A program made the translations under genes and the position numbers. A model generated the notes under the pieces. It was not told the origin of the DNA and searched no databases. It saw only the letters and a list, made by a program, of their open reading frames with translations. A stretch of 64,000 nucleotides of DNA from M3007 sp964484205. Its GTDB lineage: Bacteria > Bacteroidota > Bacteroidia > Chitinophagales > Saprospiraceae. Positions 9,751 to 18,259 of the stretch are shown piece after piece. Where the stretch lies: positions 38,538 to 102,537 of the forward strand of contig CAZAEZ010000021.1 of NCBI GenBank assembly GCA_964484205.1. Reading direction: 5' to 3'. Every line of letters begins with the position of its first letter. Position 1 is the first letter of the stretch.

Positions 9751-9758
9751 CAAAGGTA
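9751..9758 (-). promoter_or_regulatory. Candidate -7 box for the M1 peptidase
   Basis: The minus strand reads TACCTTTG (TAnnTTTG consensus). It lies 19 nt upstream of the chosen ATG, giving a short leader and supporting the start at 9731. The -33 region is weak. Confidence 0.5.
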
Positions 9759-9883
9759 GCTAGGATTTACAATTTGGAATTTTGGAATTACCATTTACCG
9801 CAAATACAGGCTTTCTGCTAAATTTACACGCCGGCTTGCAATCCATTTCACCCGTTTTTCATTTCTAAAACCAAATTCTCCCG

Positions 9884-10945
9884 ATGCCAGATAAAAATAC
9901 CATCCGCCAACTTATCAGCCAAAACCAGCTCCGGGAAGCCCTGGAGGCCATGACCGCCGACTACCCTGATGCTGCCGTGTTGCTATCAAAACTTAATGCG
10001 GTCCAACGGGAGAAAAACATGGGCACGATTTCCTTCGATGAATGGACGCGTGCGCAAAACCAGGTGGCTGCCGCAGCGCTCAGCCTGTTGAATGATGGCG
10101 CAGCTGCACCGCCTCCCGACGCCGGTACGCCCACCCGCCAGGCAGGCGTATCGCCACAACTACCCTGGATACTTGGCCTGGTGTTGCTTTTGGGCACTGC
10201 TATTGCGCTCATCGGCATCGTGCCCTGCCCTTCCGCCAACGCGGAGCGCCTTTTTCGATTGTTGATGGCCCTTGGCGCCGGGCTGATCGGTACGATTGTG
10301 CCGGGTATTTTCGACCTGAATTTCAAAGGGGTAAAGGCCACCAGCGCTGCCGGCTTTTTTGCCCTGGTCTACCTCATCAACCCTGCCGGGGTCATGAAAA
10401 ACGACAGCCGTTGCAAAGATTTCGCCACGGTGACCGTGGTAGTGCACAGCGCTGCAGGGCCCCATCAGAAAATCCTGCGCAGCCAGGGCGAGGTGGTGAT
10501 CGAATTTGACCGCACCGAAAAAGCCCGGATCAACGAGAACGGCGAAGCCGTTTTTGTAAAAATACCGGCACAGTGGCTCGAAGAAAAAGTAAAGATCTAC
10601 CTCGAACATCCACAACCCTACCAGGTATTGCACCCCGATTCACTCTACCGGATCAAAGCCGACGGCAAGGTGTACGTGGCTGCGGCACTTCAAAACGCCG
10701 ACCGCCTCTTCGGCACCATCACCGATGCGCAAAACGGCGCCTTTCTCGACAGCGTGCGCGTCAGCATCCGCAATGTAGCCGCCTACACCGATGCCAACGG
10801 CTGGTTTGATCTCGAAATCCCCGCCGAGATCCAGCAAAAATTCCAGCGGGTCACCCTGTCCAGAAAAGGCTATAAAGTCGCCGTATACGACAGCATTCCC
10901 GTGCATACGCAGCGGGAGTTTTCGCAATCGCTTTACCCGAAATGA
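9884..10945 (+). CDS. Membrane protein with N-terminal effector-associated domain 11 (EAD11) and C-terminal carboxypeptidase-regulatory-like domain
   Basis: Residues 1 to about 70 resemble effector-associated domain 11: LISQNQLREALEAM, then MGTISFDEWTRAQNQV. EADs are small adaptor domains proposed to join signalling or conflict-system components by like-with-like contacts. Two hydrophobic segments follow (about 88-110 and 118-142, with a third weak one near 150-165). The C-terminal part ends with a beta-sandwich resembling the carboxypeptidase regulatory fold (about 275-353, LFGTITDAQNGAFLDSVRV). No effector domain is fused. The next gene on the strand begins 90 nt downstream and is secreted, so the two may bridge cytoplasm and periplasm. 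The domain call is from pattern memory. Confidence 0.7.
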   Translation: MPDKNTIRQLISQNQLREALEAMTADYPDAAVLLSKLNAVQREKNMGTISFDEWTRAQNQVAAAALSLLNDGAAAPPPDAGTPTRQAGVSPQLPWILGLVLLLGTAIALIGIVPCPSANAERLFRLLMALGAGLIGTIVPGIFDLNFKGVKATSAAGFFALVYLINPAGVMKNDSRCKDFATVTVVVHSAAGPHQKILRSQGEVVIEFDRTEKARINENGEAVFVKIPAQWLEEKVKIYLEHPQPYQVLHPDSLYRIKADGKVYVAAALQNADRLFGTITDAQNGAFLDSVRVSIRNVAAYTDANGWFDLEIPAEIQQKFQRVTLSRKGYKVAVYDSIPVHTQREFSQSLYPK

Positions 10946-11035
10946 CTGGTTACCGGTGCGGATGAATGTCGGCGTGCCTCGCAGCCACGCCGACACTATG
11001 CCAAACAAAATACCTGAAACACAAAACCAAAGACA

Positions 11036-14000
11036 ATGCACTCAAAACCCTCCCTCCTGCTCCTGCTTTGCGTCGCTCTCGCCGCACCACTCTTTGCCCA
11101 AAAAGATGCCCCGCTGAGCGGTGTCGTATCCATCCAAAACAGCAAACGCAAGACCGGCGCCCGCCAGTTTGTGCCCGGTGCCGATATTTCAGCCCCGCAA
11201 GCCGTACCTACCCAAACAGATAAAAACGGAACATTCAGCCTTGTTTTTTCCGATGTGCCCGTCGGTACCCCTATCCGCCTGAGCGTCAAAAAAGTGAACC
11301 TGGAAGTCGTAAACAAACGCGACATGGCCGATGCCGCCGTAGTAGGCCGCACCCGCCCGCTCAACATCTACATGTGCCCGGCCGGCGAACTGGACGCCCG
11401 CATTGCTGAATACTACGATTTCTCCGTGCAGGAATACACCCGCAGCTACCGTGAAAAAACTGCCGCACTGACCAAACGCATCGACCAATTGGAGGCAGCC
11501 GTGCGCGCCGGTCAACAAAAAACCACAGAGTTGGAAGAAACCCGGGTTGCCTATACCCTGCTCGAAAACCAGTACAAAAAAGCCCTCGAAGATGCTAACC
11601 GCCTGGCCGAACAGTTTGCCCTCGTGAACCTCGACGACGAATCGGACCTGTACGCTGCTGCCCTCGACACTTTTCTGCACGGCTACGTGCCTGAGGCGAT
11701 CGCCCTGCTGGAAAGCGCCGGCCTGGAAACACGCCTGGCGACGAATGCCGCCAATGTGGAAAAAGGCGAAAAAATCATAGCGGACACCCAGGAAAAAGTC
11801 GGTCAAAGCAAACAACAGATCGGGGAGGACATCCGCGCCGCAATGCTGCTTGGGCGGCTCTACCAGACGCAGTTTGAATTTGATCGGGCGGAGTTTTATT
11901 ATGGACTCGCCTTGCAATACGATAGCACGAACGTGGAAAACCTGCATGACTATGCCCATTTCCTGGTAGAAGCCAACCGCTACGACAAGGCGCTGCTATG
12001 GCTGGAGAAACTGAAATCCAGCCCCGGTGTTGAAGCCTGGCGAGTGGGTGATGCCCACCGTAATGCAGGGGAGGTATATAAGGAAATTGGCAAACTCCCG
12101 GAAGCCCTCGCAGCGAATAAAAACTACATGACTGTCTACGATAGTCTTCAACAGGGTAGCCCGGATTTTATTTATAAAGCCGAGCTGGCTGTTTCGTATG
12201 AGCACTTAGGCGCGATATATCAAGAACTGGGGCAATTCGAAACGGCATTGTTATGCTTTGTTAAAGAGACCGATTTGTTCGAAGAATTGTACCGGGGCAA
12301 CCCTAAAGACGTAGACCTGAAACGCGGCCTCGCCATTTCTTATAACAGATTAGGCGATCTCTATCAGGCACTGGGGCAATTCGACACGGCACTGGTGTAC
12401 TTTGTTAAACAGAACGATCTGTGTGAAGAACTCTGCCGGGACAATCCCAAAAACGAAAGCCCGAAAAGTGGATTGGCCATTTCGTATGGAAGATTAGGCA
12501 ATCTCTATAAAGCGTTGGGGCAATTCGATACGGCGCTGGTATACTTGGTGAAACAGACCAACCTGTTTGAAGGACTCTACCGGGACAATCCCAAAAACGT
12601 AGACCTGAAAGGCGGCCTCGCCAGCTCGTATGGAAGATTAGGCGATCTCTATAAAGCGTTGGGGCAATTTGACACGGCGCTGGTATACTTTGAAAAAAAG
12701 TCCCAACTCAACGAAGAACTCTGCCGGGATAATCCCAAAAACGTAGACCCGAAAAGTGGACTGGCCAGCTCGTATGGAAGTTTAGGCGATCTCTATAAAG
12801 CGTTGGGGCAATTCGACACGGCGCTGATATACTACGTAAAAGGATCCCGACTTGACGAAGAACTCTACCGGGATAATCCTAAAGACGAAGACCTGAAAAA
12901 ACGCCTGGCCATATCGTATTCTAAATTAGGCGATCACTATCTTGACTTGGGCCAATTCGACACGGCGCTGGTGTACTTTGTTAAACAGACCAATCTGTTC
13001 GAAGAACTCTGCCGGGATAATCCCAAAAACGAAAGCCTGAAAAGGGGGCGGGCCATCTCGTATTCTAAATTAGGCGCAATATATCAAGCGTTGGAGCAAT
13101 TTGATACGGCGCTGGTGTACCTGGTCAGACGCTTGCAACTCAGCGAAGCTATTTACCTGGACAACCCCAAAAATGTAGACTTGAAAAGGGGCCTGGCCAT
13201 CTCGTATAGAGAATTGGGTACGATATATCAAACGTTGGGGCAATTCGACACGGCGCTGGTGTGCTTTGTCAAACAGACTGATCTGTTCGAAGACCTCTGC
13301 CGGGACAACCCCAAAAACGAAAGCCTCATGGGGGGCCTGGCAATCTCGTATGGATATTTTGGCGCGATATATCAAGCGCTGGAGCAATTCGACACGGCGC
13401 TGGTGTACCTTGGTAAGCAAACCGATCTGTTCGAAGAACTCTACCAGAAAAACCCAAAAAGCATCGAGATTTGGCTTGGCCTCGGCAATTCGAAATATGA
13501 ACTTGGCGGCATTCATGAAGCCCTGGGCCGGCTGAATGAAGCCTTAAAAAACTACGAGCGCGCGGCGGCAATATTCAAGGAGATTTACCGCGCATTCGGG
13601 CTGGAAAAATACCGGCAGGACTTTCAAAGGATCGAGCAGCAAACCGAACGCCTGCAAACACCCGAAAACCTGGTGCTCATACAAATCCAAAACCTGGAGC
13701 AACAAGTGGAAGCCGCCATCGACCCCGCCGAAAAAGCAGCACATCAACAAAAATTGGTCGATTGGCTCGAAAACCTGTTGGAGCAGGACTCCGGCAACGC
13801 CGACCTACAAACCTACACCGCCACCGCCTGCGGCAGCCTCGCCTGGTACCGCCTCTTCACCCGGGAATTTCCCGCCGCCGAAGCCGCCGCCCGCCGGGCC
13901 ATTGCCTTGCATGAAGAAGCCGAATGGGTGCATACCAACCTAACTGTGGCCCTGCTCTACCAAAGTCGCTATGCCGAAGCGGAAACCATTTACAAAAAAT

Positions 14001-14128
14001 ACAAGGGCCGGCCCTACGATGACGAACGCGGTTGGACGGAAGTGTTTCTCGCCGACCTGGCTGAACTCGAAGCCGCCGGCATTACCCACCCGGATGTAGC
14101 GCGGGCACGAGCCTTGTTGGGGGAGTAA
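11036..14128 (+). CDS. Large secreted TPR protein with ten near-identical 48-residue repeats
   Basis: The 1030-residue protein starts with a signal peptide (LLLLLCVALAAPLFAQ). A carboxypeptidase-regulatory-like beta domain (about 27-115) and a Lys/Glu-rich coiled coil (about 135-200) follow. Generic TPR-like helices come next, then an array of ten 48-aa units at residues 391-870, each with LGxxYxALGQFDTALVY and (C/Y)RDNPKN. The C-terminal part has further helical repeats (AEAAARRAIALHEEAEW). TPR arrays are protein-binding scaffolds. It lies 90 nt downstream of the EAD11 gene on the same strand and is probably cotranscribed with it. No enzymatic domain is seen, so it could be a sensor or scaffold partner of the EAD11 membrane protein. 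Confidence 0.8.
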   Translation: MHSKPSLLLLLCVALAAPLFAQKDAPLSGVVSIQNSKRKTGARQFVPGADISAPQAVPTQTDKNGTFSLVFSDVPVGTPIRLSVKKVNLEVVNKRDMADAAVVGRTRPLNIYMCPAGELDARIAEYYDFSVQEYTRSYREKTAALTKRIDQLEAAVRAGQQKTTELEETRVAYTLLENQYKKALEDANRLAEQFALVNLDDESDLYAAALDTFLHGYVPEAIALLESAGLETRLATNAANVEKGEKIIADTQEKVGQSKQQIGEDIRAAMLLGRLYQTQFEFDRAEFYYGLALQYDSTNVENLHDYAHFLVEANRYDKALLWLEKLKSSPGVEAWRVGDAHRNAGEVYKEIGKLPEALAANKNYMTVYDSLQQGSPDFIYKAELAVSYEHLGAIYQELGQFETALLCFVKETDLFEELYRGNPKDVDLKRGLAISYNRLGDLYQALGQFDTALVYFVKQNDLCEELCRDNPKNESPKSGLAISYGRLGNLYKALGQFDTALVYLVKQTNLFEGLYRDNPKNVDLKGGLASSYGRLGDLYKALGQFDTALVYFEKKSQLNEELCRDNPKNVDPKSGLASSYGSLGDLYKALGQFDTALIYYVKGSRLDEELYRDNPKDEDLKKRLAISYSKLGDHYLDLGQFDTALVYFVKQTNLFEELCRDNPKNESLKRGRAISYSKLGAIYQALEQFDTALVYLVRRLQLSEAIYLDNPKNVDLKRGLAISYRELGTIYQTLGQFDTALVCFVKQTDLFEDLCRDNPKNESLMGGLAISYGYFGAIYQALEQFDTALVYLGKQTDLFEELYQKNPKSIEIWLGLGNSKYELGGIHEALGRLNEALKNYERAAAIFKEIYRAFGLEKYRQDFQRIEQQTERLQTPENLVLIQIQNLEQQVEAAIDPAEKAAHQQKLVDWLENLLEQDSGNADLQTYTATACGSLAWYRLFTREFPAAEAAARRAIALHEEAEWVHTNLTVALLYQSRYAEAETIYKKYKGRPYDDERGWTEVFLADLAELEAAGITHPDVARARALLGE
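12206..13645 (+). repeat. Ten tandem 144-bp in-frame repeats inside the TPR gene
   Basis: Units start every 144 bp from TTAGGCGCGATATATCAAG at 12206; the second starts at 12350 and the tenth at 13502. The first eight or nine are close at DNA level, the last is degenerate. Such an array can change copy number by recombination and can be collapsed by assembly. Confidence 0.85.
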
Positions 14129-14146
14129 GAGGGCCTCTACCCCACA

Positions 14147-14626
14147 CTACGCCCCCACCGGCAACACCGTAGAATTTTTCACCTCCGTCATCACAAAGTG
14201 GCTCTGCACCCGCCCGATATTTTCCAGCACGGCCAGTTTTTCCTTGATAAACCGCTGGTAATCGTCCATGTCGCGGACAGCCACTTTGAGCAGGTAATCG
14301 TACTCCCCGGTCACGTGGTGGCACTCCAGCACCTCGGGCAGGCCTACCACCGATTCTTCGAAACGCAGCAGGTAATCGCGGTTGTGCTCTTTCAGCAGCA
14401 CATCGCAAAACACGAGCATCGTCAAGCCGATCTTCCGCCGGTCGAGCAGCGCCGTGTAGCGCGCGATGTAGCCCTCGCGTTCCAGCCGTTTGATCCGCTC
14501 AAATACCGGAGTAGTGGTGAGCCGGGTGCGGGCGGCAATTTCTTTTGTCGTCAAAAAAGCATCCTCCTGCAAGAGCTGCAAAATGGCGCGGTCGGTAGCG
14601 TCGGGGAGGGTAGAATTTTTTTCCAT
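14147..14626 (-). CDS. Lrp/AsnC family transcriptional regulator
   Basis: The 159-residue protein has the Lrp plan: an N-terminal winged helix-turn-helix (DATDRAILQLLQEDAFLTTK...RTRLTTTPVFERIKRLEREG) and a C-terminal ligand-sensing RAM domain (DVLLKEH...VTGEYDYLLKVAVRDMDDY). These regulators usually sense amino acids. It is transcribed divergently from a Cys/Met-metabolism PLP enzyme, 135 nt away, which is the natural candidate target. The ATG at 14626 (MEKNSTLP) fits family starts; an in-frame ATG at 14653 would add nine residues. Confidence 0.9.
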   Translation of the reverse strand: MEKNSTLPDATDRAILQLLQEDAFLTTKEIAARTRLTTTPVFERIKRLEREGYIARYTALLDRRKIGLTMLVFCDVLLKEHNRDYLLRFEESVVGLPEVLECHHVTGEYDYLLKVAVRDMDDYQRFIKEKLAVLENIGRVQSHFVMTEVKNSTVLPVGA

Positions 14627-14761
14627 TTCCGGGCAGTTTTTAAAACAAATCAAGATTTAAAATCCGAATAGGCTCAATTAACCAGATTCATTTTCCAATG
14701 TAATCTAAATCACTGGATCAATAATCTATTATCCTGAAATTTGAAGGAAAAAACAACGATC

Positions 14762-16045
14762 ATGAAACGAAAATTTCAACCTGAAACCCTGATGATGTCC
14801 CACGGATACCGGCCCGAATGGTCGGAAGGCGCCGTCAAATGCCCGATCTTTCAAACCTCCACCTTTGCCTTCCGCACCGCCGAAGAGGGCAAGGCTTTTT
14901 TCGAAGTGGCCTACGGACTGCGCGCACAAGGCGCCCGCGAAAAATCCGGTCTCATCTACAGCCGGATCAACAACCCCGACATGGAAATCCTCGAAGAACG
15001 CCTCAAACTCTGGGACGGCGCCGAGGCCGCCGCGGCATTCGAAAGCGGCATGTCGGCCATTTCGACGGCCCTGTTCGAGTTTTTGCAACCCGGCGATCTG
15101 CTCCTGTACAGCAACCCGCTGTACGGCGGCACCAGCCACTTCGTCCACCATGTGCTGACCAAGTTCGGTATCCACGTACTCGGCTTCCGACCCGGAGCCG
15201 ACCGCGCCGAACTCGTAGAACTCATTGAAGCCTCCGGCAAAAAAGACCGGCTCGGCATGATCTACCTCGAAACACCGGCCAACCCCACCAACGACCTGGT
15301 GGACATCGCCATGTGCCGCTCGGTGGCCGACCAGTTCAGCACACCCGAACGCCGCGCGCTGGTTACCGTCGACAATACCTACATGGGTCCGCTCTGGCAG
15401 CATCCGCTCCGCCACGGCGCCGACCTGGTGCTTTACTCCGCCACCAAGTACATCGGCGGCCACTCCGACGTGATCGCCGGCGCCTGTCTCGGCTCCGCCG
15501 AACTCATCACCCGCGTGAAAACCCTGCGCACTTTTTTGGGCAATATGATCGCCCCGCACACCGGCTGGCTCCTGCTCCGCAGCCTTGAAACCCTGAAACT
15601 CCGCATGGAAAAACAAACCGAAAACGCGCAAATAGTCGCCCGGCGGCTGGCCCGACACCCGAAGATCGCCAAGGTCTACTACCTCGGCTTGCTCCGCCCT
15701 GAAGACGGCGAAGCATACGCAATTTATCAACGGCAATGCAGTGCGCCGGGCGCTATGGTTTCTTTCGAATTGAAGGGCGGCGAACGCGAGGCCTTTGCTT
15801 TCCTGAACCACCTGAAACTGGTCAAACTGGCCGTCAGCCTGGGCAGCACCGAATCGCTCGCGCAACACCCGGCCACTATGACGCACGCCGGTGTCGATCC
15901 GGCCGAAAAGGCGGCCTTCGGCATCACCGATGCACTGGTGCGCCTGTCGGTAGGGGTGGAAAATGTAGACGATTTGTGGTGGGACCTGGAACAGGCGCTG
16001 GACAAGGTGCCTGCATGGGCTGATACTACAGTGGAAATGGTTTAA
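14762..16045 (+). CDS. Cystathionine gamma-synthase / methionine gamma-lyase family PLP enzyme
   Basis: The 427-residue protein is a Cys/Met metabolism PLP-dependent enzyme. It has the substrate and cofactor motif YSRINNPDMEILEERL, the PLP-phosphate region ESGMSAIS, the Asp motif VTVDNTYMGPLWQHPL, and the Schiff-base lysine in LYSATKYIGGHSD. GSTESLAQHPATMTHAGV is the conserved C-terminal segment. Members make cystathionine or degrade methionine or cystathionine; the sequence alone does not settle which. The divergent Lrp gene suggests amino-acid-responsive, possibly catabolic control. Start ATG at 14762 is preceded by GAAGGA, a possible ribosome-binding site. Confidence 0.88.
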   Translation: MKRKFQPETLMMSHGYRPEWSEGAVKCPIFQTSTFAFRTAEEGKAFFEVAYGLRAQGAREKSGLIYSRINNPDMEILEERLKLWDGAEAAAAFESGMSAISTALFEFLQPGDLLLYSNPLYGGTSHFVHHVLTKFGIHVLGFRPGADRAELVELIEASGKKDRLGMIYLETPANPTNDLVDIAMCRSVADQFSTPERRALVTVDNTYMGPLWQHPLRHGADLVLYSATKYIGGHSDVIAGACLGSAELITRVKTLRTFLGNMIAPHTGWLLLRSLETLKLRMEKQTENAQIVARRLARHPKIAKVYYLGLLRPEDGEAYAIYQRQCSAPGAMVSFELKGGEREAFAFLNHLKLVKLAVSLGSTESLAQHPATMTHAGVDPAEKAAFGITDALVRLSVGVENVDDLWWDLEQALDKVPAWADTTVEMV

Positions 16046-16060
16046 TAGAGATATGGATTT

Positions 16061-16208
16061 GATTACATGATTGCCGATTACATAATTACATGATTTAAGA
16101 AGTGGTTCACCATCCTGATTAAGGTAGACTGTGTCCTTATGCGAAAAGGTGGACACACTACGTATCCTTCTGCAATCATGTAATTATGTAATCATAAATC
16201 ATGTAATC
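16061..16208. repeat. Palindromic element with GATTACATGATT arms
   Basis: A 35-nt left arm (16061-16095, GATTACATGATTGCCGATTA...) is matched by an inverted right arm (16174-16208) with three mismatches. A smaller hairpin lies inside (GTGTCC...GGACAC near 16130-16155). The right end overlaps the stop codon of the NagB-like gene (TGA of TGATTACATG). It could also act as a bidirectional 3' hairpin between the convergent genes. Confidence 0.8.
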
Positions 16209-18135
16209 AAAAATAATACCGCTTAAACGCCTCAATCGCCTCATACTCCGGCAAGCCCAGCTGATCGTACAACCGGGCGGTGCCGCTGTTGCGCGATTCG
16301 GCGCGTTGCCAGAACTCGCGCGAATCATGACCGGGAAACAAGGGGCGGTCTTTTTGCGACTGGTGTTTGAAAATGGCCCTGCGTTTGCGCAGCAATTCCT
16401 CCGGACTGAGCGGCACGGCCATATCCACGTTTTCGATCTCCCATTCCTGCCAGGCGCCGCGGTAGAGCCAGATGTAACAGTCCTTCAGCCAGGGGGCATT
16501 CTCCTGCTTTAGCCGCTCGACGGCCCGGAAAATGGCGTCGAGGCATACCCGGTGCGTACCGTGCGGATCGGAGAGGTCGCCTGCGGCATAAATCTGGTGC
16601 GGCTGGATGGTGTTGAGCAGGTCGACGGTGATCCGGATATCTTCCTCGCCAAGCGGCTTTTTTTTCACCTTCCCGGTTTCATAAAAAGGCAGGTCGAGAA
16701 AATGCGCCCGGCTGTCGTCGATGCCCACATAGCGGCAGCCGGCTTTGGCTTCCGTGCGGCGGATGAGGCCCTTGATGCGTTGCACTTCGGTGGCGTCCAC
16801 CTCGCCGGGTTGTTTTTCCTGCACCTTGCGTTTGACGGCGTCGAACATCATGCTCGTCACCGTTTTTTCCAGGTCAAATGCCTTGTGAAAGTCGTTGACG
16901 AAATCGACAAAACGGACCACATCGTCATCAAAAACGGCAATGTTGCCGGACGTTTGGTAGGCGACGTGCACCTCGTGGCCCTGATCGACCAGGCGGATAA
17001 ACGTGCCGCCCATGGAGATCACATCGTCGTCGGGGTGCGGACTGAAAATGATGCAGCGTTTTTTTGGCGGATTGGCGCGTTCGGGGCGGGTGGAATCGTC
17101 GGCGTCCGGTTTGCCGCCCGGCCAGCCGGTGATGGTTTGTTGCAGTTCGTTGAACACCCGGATGTTGATGTTATAGGCCGAGTCAAATTCGGTGATGATA
17201 TCGCCCATCCCATGGTCCATGTAATCGCGGTTGGTCAGTTTGAGGATGGGCGTTTCCAGTTTCATGGCAAGCCAGATCACGGCTTTTTTGATGAGCAGAT
17301 GGTTCCAGGGGATTTCACCGAGCAGCCAGGGTGTTTTCACCCGGGTCAGTTCGGCAGCAGAGGCCCGGTCGAGGATCACGGTGGCGTCGGGGTGATTTTG
17401 CAAATACGTAGCGGGCACGTGGTCGGAAACCGCGCCTTCCACCGCCTCCCGGATGATGGCCGCCTTGCCTTCGCCCCAGGCCATGAGAATCACCTTGCGC
17501 GCAGCCAGGATGGTGCCTACGCCCATGGTGATGGCCTTGCGCGGCACATTTTCTTCGCCGAAAAAATCGCTGGCGGCGTCGGTGATCGTGATGTGGTCAA
17601 GCGTGATCAGGCGGGTGCGCGACTGCTGCCCCGAGCCGGGTTCGTTGAAGCCGATATGACCGGTGCGGCCGATCCCCAGAATTTGCAGGTCCAGACCGCC
17701 GCAGGCCTCAATTTTGGCTTCGTAGGCCGCACAAAATCCGGCGACCTTTTCCTTCGGAACTGTCCCATCCGGGATATGTACGTTTTCCGGTAAAATATCC
17801 ACCTGCTCGAACAAGTACTCCTGCATGAAGCGAACGTAGCTCTGCAACGCGTTGGGTTGCATCGGGTAGTATTCGTCGAGATTGAACGTCAACACGTTTT
17901 TAAAACTCAGCCCTTCCTCCTGGTGCAGGCGGACCAGCTCGCCGTATACGCTGGTGGGCGTGGAGCCGGTGGCCAGCCCCAACACGCATTGCTCGTTTTT
18001 TTGGGCTTTTGCCCGGATCAGGTCGGCGATTTCACGGGCAACCGTGACGGAAGCATCCATGGAGGTATCAAAAATCCGGGTCGGAATTTTTTCAAAACGG
18101 GCATTTTCGGAGGTAAAAGCCAGGTGTACATTCAT
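16207..18135 (-). CDS. NagB-like / PIG-L (LmbE) deacetylase fusion protein
   Basis: The 642-residue protein fuses a glucosamine-6-phosphate deaminase-like domain (about 10-280) to a PIG-L/LmbE-type deacetylase domain (about 370-640). Deaminase motifs are LGLATGSTPTSVYGEL, FNLDEYYPM and ILGIGRTGHIGFNEP. The usual GxDGHIxFNEP aspartate is Thr here, so classical deaminase activity is uncertain. The second domain has the metal motif SPHPDDDVISMGG and a distal HGTH. This architecture is common in Bacteroidota and is often labelled nagB. A role in amino-sugar metabolism is inferred. Start ATG at 18135 gives MNVHLAFTSEN. The TGA stop coincides with the end of a palindromic repeat. Confidence 0.85.
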   Translation of the reverse strand: MNVHLAFTSENARFEKIPTRIFDTSMDASVTVAREIADLIRAKAQKNEQCVLGLATGSTPTSVYGELVRLHQEEGLSFKNVLTFNLDEYYPMQPNALQSYVRFMQEYLFEQVDILPENVHIPDGTVPKEKVAGFCAAYEAKIEACGGLDLQILGIGRTGHIGFNEPGSGQQSRTRLITLDHITITDAASDFFGEENVPRKAITMGVGTILAARKVILMAWGEGKAAIIREAVEGAVSDHVPATYLQNHPDATVILDRASAAELTRVKTPWLLGEIPWNHLLIKKAVIWLAMKLETPILKLTNRDYMDHGMGDIITEFDSAYNINIRVFNELQQTITGWPGGKPDADDSTRPERANPPKKRCIIFSPHPDDDVISMGGTFIRLVDQGHEVHVAYQTSGNIAVFDDDVVRFVDFVNDFHKAFDLEKTVTSMMFDAVKRKVQEKQPGEVDATEVQRIKGLIRRTEAKAGCRYVGIDDSRAHFLDLPFYETGKVKKKPLGEEDIRITVDLLNTIQPHQIYAAGDLSDPHGTHRVCLDAIFRAVERLKQENAPWLKDCYIWLYRGAWQEWEIENVDMAVPLSPEELLRKRRAIFKHQSQKDRPLFPGHDSREFWQRAESRNSGTARLYDQLGLPEYEAIEAFKRYYF

Positions 18136-18215
18136 GGTGCGGCGGTTGTGTTTTGAATGCAAAATAAACACTCCGGGAATATAGCGACAAATTGAAGCGG
18201 CAACTTCACTATATA

Positions 18216-18246
18216 GTGAGGCGGTGACTGCGAGTCACCGCCTCAC
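18216..18246. repeat. Hairpin repeat, GTGAGGCGGTGACT family (copy 1)
   Basis: Perfect 14-bp arms, GTGAGGCGGTGACT and its complement, around a GCG loop. It lies 13 nt downstream of the stop of the haloperoxidase-like gene. An overlapping palindrome TCACTATATAGTGA precedes it. Related copies are at 20407-20437 and 61047-61077. Confidence 0.85.
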
Positions 18247-18259
18247 TTACCCCCGTAAC

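Noticed and set aside
14729..16156. Open minus-strand frame of 475 codons
   Set aside because: Antisense shadow of the Cys/Met PLP enzyme gene, which is clearly real on the plus strand.
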